From Tubiluchus corallicola (Eukaryota; Priapulida; Priapulimorpha; Priapulimorphida; Tubiluchidae), in NCBI GenBank assembly GCA_030141605.1, contig JAQGDQ010000917.1, positions 10,001 to 74,000 on the forward strand: a stretch of 64,000 nt of DNA, in the 5' to 3' direction. Position 1 is the stretch's first letter, and every line of letters begins with the position of its first letter. Below, one piece after another: positions 58,501 to 64,000 of this stretch. Position numbers and translations under genes: made by a program. The notes below the pieces were generated by a model, which was given only the letters and a program-made list of their open reading frames with translations, was not told the origin of the DNA and made no database searches.

Positions 58501-61500
58501 GTAACATCCAGGTTTGAAACAGACAGTTTTACAACTGACATCTGTTCTTCCCTGGTGGGAGCGAAATGCTAGACAGATGCAGAACAATGGTGACCACAAT
58601 GTATAAAAAATGTTGCAATAAATATGAACATTACTATGTAATAAGAGTAACAAAGTTAATACCATTTAAAACTCTTAGCGTTTGAAATAAAAGACTGCAC
58701 TAAAACAAAAATTTGAGTGTTCACAAAATTATCTAAGGTATGGTTCCCGTGCAGGAACAAACGTACAAGTTCATTTGATGAAAGACTGTAAACATTAAAA
58801 GCTGAGAAAAGAGTGCAGAGATTTGTAAATAAGTCGTGTCTGGCCTGGTGGTAAAGACGGGAGCTAATTAAGTAATGACCGACTGTTTCATAAGTAGAAC
58901 CACATTGACAACAAGGTGATACTAGCGACCCATTGTAATTTTTACATTTTCTGAAGTATAAATGGTAATAAAGTTGACAAAAGAGGGCAGAGATTTGTAA
59001 ATAAGTCGTGTCTGGCCTGGAGAACCACTATGACAACAAGGTGATACTAGCGACCCATCGTAATTTTTACAATTTCTGAATTACAAATCATAATTAAGTT
59101 GACAAAAACCAACTCTCATTCTAGTATGGTGTACAGATGAATTTCGAGTAACACTTGAAAAGTAAGTAAGCCGCTTATTAAAACACATGTGATTCTCTAG
59201 TCGAGATTTAAAGATGTTTAAAGAGTCAGAGTGACTGGCATTACTAAACGACGCAAAAAACATCTCCAGCTTTTGTAGGGCAGAGAGCCCCACTAACAAC
59301 TTTTAATTGGATCCCGCATTTCCTAGCACCGGTCCTGTTGTATGAAACTGAAACATGCACCATATCGTACCATGACTGATCTGTTTCATACTAGTGTCGC
59401 CACCTATCCCTCGGAATGACAACTCTTACCTTGCTGCTCTGAGAAAATACTGCAATGCTTCACCGTGCTGATTATTCATTTCTAACGTGTGCCCGAGATT
59501 GTTGTACAGTTTGGCGTTTCTCTGCGTGAAGCGAAGTCCAGACATGAACAGCGAATATTCAGTTTTCCTACAAAAGAAAACTAGATCTGTAAAATGAATC
59601 TTTTCACAGCTCCAGCTATTGATGATGATTGTGAAAAGGTCAAAGGTCAAATTATACCAGACAACGTATTTGCGTACACTTGACAATGCCTCGCAGCCCT
59701 TGCTGCTATAATAGTAACAGTTTTAACAGCTACCTAGAACCTTACCTAGTTCAGTTTTCCTTGTTTTCAAGCAAGAATGTGCTAGTAAATCACTATATGA
59801 ACCGACTAATGCATAATTAAGCAAAGTCCACGTAAAACAACTGAAGTTAGTGTACTGTTGTGATAGTAACACCTTCAACAGATAGCTAGAGCCTTAACTA
59901 GTTTATTTGTACTTGTTCCCAATCAAGATCCTGCTAGTAAATCACTCTATGCTTAGATTAAAGCATAATTAGGTAAAGTCCACATAAAATAACTGAAGTT
60001 ACTGAACTGATACAGCAGACAGTTTTGCTTTACCCACATGTCACACAACGGTTTTATAGCTAAGACGCGTTGCTGTGTTATACTTAACCTTTGACCTGCA
60101 GCAACCGCGCACAACGAAACTGTGAAAGCCTCATTGCCAGGTTCTTCTTTGTGTATAAGAACGGTCTCCCTTCGAATGACAAATTTAATGTTTGTTACTG
60201 AAAAATGATTCGGTTCTACGATGCACAACGTGCTGTGTATTACTCATTACTTGAACAGTACTCGTCTTAAGTTGCGCGTTGACAATTTCCATTTGAGTTT
60301 TTCATGAGGCAGACGGCTTTGCTTTACCCGTACGTCACAATAGGACAGAACTGACATCAAATTCCACAAAACTCTGCTTTGAAACCCCCAAATTTGAACT
60401 CAGTACATAGAAATCTTATTTATAGAAATAACGAATACTTACCAATCTTTATTTCTAGCTGCAGTCCTAACAGAATGTATGAGCACCAACACGGCGAGAC
60501 CTGTGTACGCCACCAATTTTAATTTCCTGCGAACAAAAAAAGTAAGACGTTAAAATTACAAGAGCATCTGTTAGTTAAATACGCTTCTGATAGATGGCGA
60601 AACTAGTCTTGTAAAACTTTTCTACAGTATATTATTCAATGTGCAAATAACTGCTACAGCTTTTTCTAAATCAAATCTTAGATTAAATAATAATTACCGT
60701 ATATACTCGCATATAAGCCGACCCCCTAAAACTGCTTTAAAACGGCCAGTTTTTGCAAAAACCCGTATATAAGCCGACCATCAACTTGTCTCATCCATGT
60801 TGCCAATTCTGCAGAGAGGGAAGTCACCAGCCTTTCTTTGATCAATAACATACTTTTGAAAACCCAAAAGTTTATGTTCATATTGTGATGGCAATTTTTG
60901 TGCAATTTTCGCTCTCTGTCTCAAACTTATAGAGTGTCTGTTCAGAAAACGTGTACACCAATATGTTCCTCTATAAGCCACGTGACCCTCGTTCTCCCCA
61001 CGCGCTGCCTACCAATTGGCTGATGACGTCGGCTTCACCACTAGCTGTAGCTTGGTTACGGCTCGCAACTGGTGACACACAGTGGTGTATTGCTAAATAA
61101 AAAGTAGGTGGACGGCTAGTCTCAAGACTTACCATTTTACATTCACAAATTTGAAAGAAATTGACATTATTTAAAACCGTTTTTTGAAAAAATGAAAACA
61201 AGTAGATTTAATATTAAACCCGTATACATTTTTAATATTTTTTATCTAATGAATACAAAAAGCAGACATTTATTGAAATGTGAATTTTTTCTAAAAAAAA
61301 GTGGGTGGACGGCGATCCCCCACGATCCCCCTCCAATACACCACTGGTGACACACAACCAAATAAAGAGTCAGATAGCGATGAAAATGTGTGGCTGGAAA
61401 ATTGGCATTAGTGTCTGTCCTTGTGTTCATTTTGTTTCATGCGCATATAAGCCGACCCCCTGATTTCAGTATTGTATTTTATAGTTCTAAATTCGGCTTA

Positions 61501-63541
61501 TATGCGAGTATATACGGTACCTCGGATAGTTAAATTTTGTTAAACATTCAAAGATGCACGTGGCTCAGCGAATCCACTAAGATAGGCAAAGACGCCTTTT
61601 TGTCACATTTGCGCGGCAGACAAAGAGGCGCTGTACCAAGATAAGCATGATCATGAATTGCAATGTTCATCTGCGATGAAGAGCTCATTTTTGTGACATC
61701 ACATCAGCATCTTATAGCATTCTTTACTTACATGCTTGATGCACAAGCAAGATGAAAACATTGCACAAACTATCGTTAGTTTGTGATGTAAGGGATAACC
61801 TGTATTCAATTGCCATTAATTAACTTTCCAAGGTAATTATTCAGACATTAGAAACAACTGCAAACTTTTATAGGCCAGAAAAAATATATTTTGGACAGTA
61901 AATTAAAATGAGATCGAGTTTAATCAATCGTCCGGTCTTCCTTTAACTTATGCAAAGCACATTATCTACACTAAGTAACAGCTTGGATTGACAGATCTGG
62001 TGATAAATAACGTTAATTATTTACGTAACCGTCCAACATGTGCAAATTATCATATGCAAATTAAAGTTTTACTGAAATCGATACAGAATTTATAGTATGA
62101 AACAGAGTCAAGATAAAACCGCACAAGCTGAACTGTTGCGAAGCCATTGAACTGATAAATGAAGCCCAGGAACACGATGGATGAGAAGGAATGACACGGT
62201 GATTTTGTGCAGGTAAATACCAACATCCTCGCTTTTAAATCATTAAAGATATAAAAAAATAAAATATCCAAATTCCTTCAACGGAAAATGAATTTTCCTA
62301 ATACTATAAATACTTTAACAGCTCAAAAATAGCTCTCATGGTACTGACACACAGTGGCACGGTGTGGGGTGTGGGGGACCGCACAGAGTCGCCAATACTT
62401 TCTGTTAATAACACTAAGAATAACACTTGATGCGCAGAGAAGATGCCCGCCATTGCACAAAGTGTGGTTAGTCTGTAAGCGTTAGCTGTGTTGGGTTGCC
62501 GCTAATTACCTTTCCGAGTTAATTATTCAGTTATTAGAAACAATAGCTAACATTTATAGGCAAGAAAATGCACATTTTAGACAGTAAATTAAAATGAGAT
62601 TAGACTCAATCTCATTTTAATTTAATGTCCAAATGTCCAAAATGTCGATACTTTCGAGAACCATCTGGTTTTCTTTTAAATCAGTTTAATTTAACGGTGC
62701 AGTACATTAACGCAGGTAAAAGTCACAACATTCAAGCTGCCGGATCAAGCTGAATCGAATTGCCGAACCATCTGGTTCGATTTAACCTGGTTCGTTAACC
62801 ATCATAGTACTTTTGTTGTTAAAATCAGCTAAACTCAGCAAGAAAACCTTACTCAATCCGCAGCGACAAAGTTTAAGATTAATGATCATGTTAAATACAT
62901 AGAATTTCATGCGGCAGCGATAACCACATTAGATGCAACGTATGACTTATATAGTACGGCAGTCTGATTTTTTTTATTTTATTTATTATTATCACATTCA
63001 GTACAATATAATGACATTAAGCACACAGTGACATCAAAATTATTACATCATACGGTATTAAATTGTTATGTTTCATACACTATCGTTATCATAAAAGAAT
63101 AATTGTACTGCAGTGGGGATCGAGAAACAAAGGCTTGTATAAGCCCACTGTCATGTGACGCAGTCTTGTATAAGCCCACTTACGCAGCTACAATGCTACA
63201 TTCAATGTCTATTTGTTGCTACGTTTACTTTGCTGTACAGAGAGCATCATTCAGAGTATTCTATAAAAAAAACTTGCCAACATTTCTAAATTTATCACGC
63301 TTGCATAAATTTTCAACTTTAACATACCAAAACAGGTATAACAACCGAAAGGTTTCGCTTTCTAACTACTGAGCGGATGCACTGCTGCTTACCTTTTATC
63401 AACTATGTGCTGCCATCCTATAGCCACCATGATACAGAATCCCATGCTTGGCATGTACAGAATTCTCTCGGCGACCACGAAACCAACCGGGAAGAGGAGG
63501 TTCGTCGCGGGAAGGAATGGAAAGACTAAGAGAGACAAGGC
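46209..63541 (-). CDS. TMTC3 homologue, C-terminal 518 codons (11 exons)
   Basis: Eleven exons on the minus strand (63541 down to 46209) join without a phase error: 1,557 nt, 518 residues and a stop. The order is a multi-pass segment with [20 protein letters not shown], one more hydrophobic helix ([16 protein letters not shown]), then about nine TPR-type helix pairs, each in register with vertebrate TMTC3 as I remember it (for example [49 protein letters not shown]). TMTC proteins are ER-membrane GT-C-like proteins implicated in O-mannosylation of cadherin domains, with luminal TPRs. The N-terminal catalytic half lies beyond the window edge. The C-terminal tail after the last TPR is only about 45 residues. 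Two exons are attached to splice-site minisatellites. TMTC3 is favoured over TMTC1, 2 and 4 by the tail of the TPR region. Confidence 0.92.
46539..47022 (-). other. TMTC3 last intron
   Basis: AT-rich. It contains an isolated pogo-type terminus AGTCAAACCTCGTTATACAG at about 46651 and nothing else recognised. Confidence 0.6.
47023..47106 (-). CDS. TMTC3 exon: TPR 9
   Basis: 28 codons, [20 protein letters not shown] to AEAAEK, between GTATTTTCAG and AAG|GTGAGG. Confidence 0.92.
47110..47345. repeat. 23-bp tandem repeat, about 10 copies (TMTC3 intron)
   Basis: ACAATGTGATTATATAATAA at 23-bp spacing, beginning a few bases upstream of the acceptor of the exon at 47023-47106, with a recurrent CCAATGAGATT variant in two copies. 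Confidence 0.94.
47679..47783 (-). CDS. TMTC3 exon: TPR 8
   Basis: 35 codons between TATATACAG and AAG|GTACGT. Encodes [20 protein letters not shown] and [14 protein letters not shown], an unmistakable family segment. Confidence 0.93.
47849..48311 (+). mobile_element. hAT MITE with intact 8-bp target duplication
   Basis: A 463-bp element with ends CAGGGATGAGAATG and TTCTCACCCCTG, flanked by GTCTTACC on both sides (47841-47848 and 48312-48319), the 8-bp duplication of hAT transposases. It lies in a TMTC3 intron. The shorter copy at 14571 shares the ends. Its middle (about 48010-48220) resembles the pogo-like MITE at 44671 in reverse. Confidence 0.88.
48320..48851. other. TMTC3 intron remainder
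   Basis: No recognised repeat or exon between the hAT element and the exon acceptor/donor boundary at 48852. Confidence 0.55.
48852..48972 (-). CDS. TMTC3 exon: TPR 7
   Basis: 121 nt, acceptor TTTATTTTAG, donor TTGGG|GTAAG. Encodes [20 protein letters not shown] and [15 protein letters not shown]. Confidence 0.91.
48973..49800. other. TMTC3 intron with old repeat
   Basis: About 49060-49230 is a diverged inverted relative of 14990-15190 (shared words ATAACGCAGAATATTTTCAC, CCACCACTAGGTG). The remainder is unremarkable up to the donor array. Confidence 0.5.
49801..52380 (-). repeat. 68-bp minisatellite copying an exon end and 5' splice site, 38 units
   Basis: Each unit (on the minus strand) is 53 bp of TMTC3 exon sequence, ATTCTCATACAAGAACTCGG to GGCTATAACAG, plus 15 bp of intron, GTGAGAGAATCTGCT. 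GT dinucleotides of the first and last donor are at 52324-52323 and 49808-49807: 2,516 bp, exactly 37 periods, so there is no net indel. Every unit I read keeps CAG|GTGAG. Scattered shared variants (CCCTCACC, GCCCAGAGG, CTGTCATAG) recur in several units, implying local copying. The unit farthest upstream in the transcript (52325) is the real exon end. Confidence 0.97.
52325..52485 (-). CDS. TMTC3 exon: TPR 6, donor-array exon
   Basis: 161 nt from CGTTTCCAG. Encodes [20 protein letters not shown], then [20 protein letters not shown], and ends AACAG|GTGAGA at 52325. Its last 53 bases and donor recur 37 further times downstream in the intron. The next in-frame codon after this donor is TGA, so only splicing at 52325 joins correctly (AG+G) to the exon at 48972. 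Confidence 0.92.
52486..53110 (-). other. TMTC3 intron between the two array-linked exons
   Basis: At about 52700-52820 is a segment similar to 57550-57670 (GATGACATCACAAACTAACA / GATGACATCACAAATGAACA, then TAATTTTCAACA), an unnamed dispersed repeat. No array lies within this intron itself. Confidence 0.6.
53111..53266 (-). CDS. TMTC3 exon: TPR 4-5, acceptor-array exon
   Basis: 52 codons, [20 protein letters not shown] to NPDIYYN, donor AAC|GTAAG. Its acceptor TTTTCTTTGCAG and first 51 coding bases are repeated five more times upstream (to about 53628). Using any farther copy adds [17 protein letters not shown] and then TGA, so 53266 is the only acceptor here that keeps the protein open. Confidence 0.92.
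53216..53628 (-). repeat. 68-bp minisatellite copying a 3' splice site and exon start, 6 units
   Basis: On the minus strand each unit holds 17 bp of intron, GTTTATTTTCTTTGCAG, and the first 51 coding bases of the exon ([17 protein letters not shown]). Units are at 53221, 53289, 53357, 53425, 53493 and 53561 (GAGCTTGTGTCAGG on the plus strand), all 68 bp apart, with single substitutions in the second, fourth and sixth. All six acceptors are intact. The unit at lowest coordinates belongs to the real exon. Confidence 0.97.
53805..54351 (+). mobile_element. MITE family 2, copy c (TMTC3 intron)
   Basis: A full 547-bp copy: TTAAAGGAAAACCAGACGAT at the left and ATCGTCCGTTTTTCCTTTAA at the right, with TTAA at both ends. 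Confidence 0.87.
54352..55074. other. TMTC3 intron remainder
   Basis: No recognised feature before the exon boundary. Confidence 0.5.
55075..55188 (-). CDS. TMTC3 exon: linker and TPR 3
   Basis: 38 codons between ATTTACAG and ACG|GTGAGT. Encodes [20 protein letters not shown] and SRLEEADT, highly characteristic of TMTC3. Confidence 0.92.
55357..56171 (+). mobile_element. pogo/Tigger derivative, copy 1
   Basis: An 815-bp element with TA on each side (55355-55356, 56172-56173) and long inverted ends (CCGTATATACTCGCATATAA and its inverse). Near 55990 it starts a transposase frame, [19 protein letters not shown], the N-terminus typical of pogo/Tigger proteins, which ends at once in a stop where a deletion joins the 3' end. 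A hAT element is nested at 55528-55795. Copy 2 at 60697-61517 keeps a different transposase part. Confidence 0.87.
55528..55795 (+). mobile_element. hAT element nested in Tigger copy 1
   Basis: Ends CAGTGGTGTATTG and CAATACACCACTG are perfect inverted repeats. TGTGTCAC flanks both sides (55520-55527, 55796-55803), an exact 8-bp hAT duplication. 268 bp, no transposase. Confidence 0.88.
56181..56549 (-). mobile_element. MITE family 1, inverted copy
   Basis: Begins CCCTTTTCATTGTACGCATG and ends GTCGGAACTGTGAAAAGGTT, with the inverted body GGTAAGGTTCTAGCTAGCTG. It lies directly beside Tigger copy 1. Confidence 0.8.
56803..57216 (+). mobile_element. hAT-like MITE
   Basis: Ends CAGGGGTGTACAAA and TTTGCACACCCCTG, 414 bp. 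Flanks TGGTATAC and CGGTAGAC agree at six of eight positions, an aged 8-bp duplication. The 76-codon frame inside is not a gene. Confidence 0.8.
57362..57476 (-). CDS. TMTC3 exon: TPR 2
   Basis: 115 nt between TTCTCACAG and CAG|GTACAA. Encodes [20 protein letters not shown], then [14 protein letters not shown]. Begins by completing the Ser codon split with the previous exon. Confidence 0.92.
57477..58439. other. TMTC3 intron with dispersed repeats
   Basis: 57550-57670 resembles 52700-52820. 57965-58075 (ending TGGGTCCGGTTTTCATTTAA) has an inverted relative at 63608-63712 just beyond the last exon seen. No exon otherwise. Confidence 0.6.
58440..59320 (-). mobile_element. LINE 3'-coding relic
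   Basis: The minus strand from 59299 encodes [20 protein letters not shown] and [15 protein letters not shown]. Decayed ETVGHYL-like and Cys-rich pieces (SPCCQCGS) follow in other frames, the C-terminal zinc-like end of a non-LTR retrotransposon protein. A roughly 180-bp stretch is partly duplicated (GCAGAGATTTGTAAATAAGT at 58817 and 58988). It sits in the sense orientation of TMTC3. Confidence 0.7.
59430..59567 (-). CDS. TMTC3 exon: first TPR
   Basis: 138 nt, donor GCAAG|GTAAG. Encodes [13 protein letters not shown], then [13 protein letters not shown] and [10 protein letters not shown], a canonical TPR pair aligned with the family's 'NAKLWNNVGHALE' region. Confidence 0.92.
59604..60134 (+). 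mobile_element. MITE family 1 copy with internal duplication
   Basis: Left end ATCTTTTCACAGCTCCAGCT, right end AACGAAACTGTGAAAGCCTC. The central AACAGCTACCTAGAACCTTA block recurs as AACAGATAGCTAGAGCCTTA about 160 bp later, making the element 531 bp and not about 390. A further fragment lies at about 60300-60345. Confidence 0.8.
60443..60526 (-). CDS. TMTC3 exon: last membrane helix
   Basis: 84 nt between GTTCGCAG and ATTG|GTAAG. Encodes [20 protein letters not shown], the hydrophobic segment before the luminal TPRs, then AARNKD and a split Trp codon. Confidence 0.9.
60697..61517 (-). mobile_element. pogo/Tigger derivative, copy 2
   Basis: 821 bp, TA-flanked (60695-60696, 61518-61519), same ends as copy 1 but inverted. 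On the minus strand at 60981-60781 it keeps a different transposase piece: [29 protein letters not shown], and IGNMDETS, which includes the first Asp of the DDE catalytic triad in the GNMDET context typical of pogo/Tigger. It ends at a deletion junction. It also carries the nested hAT element (61080-61346). Confidence 0.88.
61080..61346 (-). mobile_element. hAT element nested in Tigger copy 2
   Basis: Same element and same insertion point as 55528-55795; GTGACACA flanks both sides (61072-61079, 61347-61354). The shared site shows the hAT insertion predates the split of the two Tigger copies. Confidence 0.88.
61947..62424. other. TMTC3 intron remainder
   Basis: No recognised repeat or exon. 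Confidence 0.5.
62425..62679 (-). mobile_element. MITE family 2, copy e, partial with snap-back end
   Basis: Matches the family's 5' half in reverse. At 62585-62625 the sequence TAAATTAAAATGAGATT is followed, after AGACTC, by its perfect inverse. This replaces the normal terminal segment and makes a 17-bp hairpin. Confidence 0.75.
62680..63310 (-). mobile_element. Composite repeat with LINE-like tail (inverted copy)
   Basis: Reverse complement of about 25490-26123, including TTATCATAAAAGAATAATTG and GCCGGATCAAGCTGAATCGA. Both copies carry a family-2 MITE at the same junction. It lies within 100 bp of a TMTC3 exon. Confidence 0.75.
63393..63541 (-). CDS. TMTC3 exon: end of membrane domain
   Basis: Acceptor TTTCTTACAG, donor AAAAG|GTAAG. 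Encodes [11 protein letters not shown] and the conserved [20 protein letters not shown], followed by [14 protein letters not shown]. This is the first exon of the gene in the window; it begins in phase 0, so an upstream exon must exist beyond 64000. Confidence 0.92.
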
Positions 63542-64000
63542 CTGTAAGAAAGAAAACTATAGATTAGTTGTAAGCGTCATTGTGATTAACTTGTGTTTGC
63601 ATCTGTAAGTCCTCGCTAAAAGCAAAACCGGACCCAATCTTAAACTGTAGGTCAAAACAATCTACTCTTTAAAATATTGAAAAGAAACATACTATTTTTT
63701 CAAAAATGACTTAATTCAATTGTAATTTATTTATCTCTTTATAATACTACAATAAAACACGATTAATAAAAGAATCCCTAATAAGTTTTGAAGAATGGCT
63801 AATATGAATAGATACATCTAGAACTAGAGAAAGGATAGCGAAAAGACTATAAGCTCACCTAGTCTGCTACCCTTTACCGAATATAGATAAAATGATTTTA
63901 GACACTGGTGGGCATTAATGTTGTCAGTTTAATTTAGGAAACATTAATAATTTTAAAATTATGACATTTGCTATATAATGAAGTAATCCAGAGTAAAGAA
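63542..64000 (-). other. TMTC3 upstream intron (continues past the edge)
   Basis: Contains at 63608-63712 an inverted relative of 57965-58075 (AAAACCGGACCCAATCTTAA). No further TMTC3 exon is visible before the window ends. Confidence 0.6.

Larger units (their letters stand above)
60640..61946 (-). mobile_element. MITE family 2, copy d, split by a Tigger
   Basis: CTAAATCAAATCTTAGATTA...TAATTAC on the left of the Tigger and CTCGGATAGTTAAATTTTGT on the right rejoin to the family-2 sequence (TAATTACCTCGGATAG). The right end TCCGGTCTTCCTTTAA is intact; the left end is degraded. Confidence 0.8.

Overview
The window is animal nuclear DNA, AT-rich and crowded with repeats, with intron-containing genes. 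The two recognisable genes (a GADD45 homologue and a TMTC3 homologue), GT-AG introns, LINE, hAT, pogo/Tigger and piggyBac-like relics, and 5S-rRNA-derived SINEs together indicate a metazoan, most likely an invertebrate. I cannot fix the phylum from sequence alone.

Layout. 1-33 kb is gene-poor. It holds a TA-flanked MITE whose end is expanded into six 135-bp units, a (GT)n tract with a 3-base gap, a 2.8-kb 32-bp minisatellite, a pentanucleotide tract, a LINE whose ORF is interrupted by CAA/CAG repeats, a second LINE relic on the minus strand, two 5S-headed SINEs and a solo LTR. About 33.1-38.8 kb (plus strand) is GADD45: four coding exons giving a complete 158-residue stress-response protein, with a probable 3'UTR intron and a long AT-rich 3' region. 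About 46.2-63.5 kb (minus strand) is the last 11 coding exons of TMTC3, an ER multi-pass protein with luminal TPR repeats linked to O-mannosylation of cadherins. Its 5' part lies beyond the right edge. The two genes are tail to tail. I see no sign that they work in one pathway.

The most unusual structure is in TMTC3. Two neighbouring coding exons are each joined to a tandem array that copies their own splice site. One array repeats the 3' end of an exon plus its donor 38 times in exact 68-bp register. The other repeats an acceptor plus the start of the preceding exon six times, also with a 68-bp period. Only the donor and acceptor nearest the exon bodies keep the reading frame. Every alternative copy I translated leads to a stop codon.

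The TMTC3 and GADD45 introns are a museum of DNA transposons. There are two pogo/Tigger derivatives with complementary internal deletions, each carrying the same nested hAT element with an 8-bp target duplication. One of them sits inside a further TTAA-flanked MITE. Exons were assigned by translation, splice-site phase and remembered similarity to vertebrate homologues; no database search was possible.
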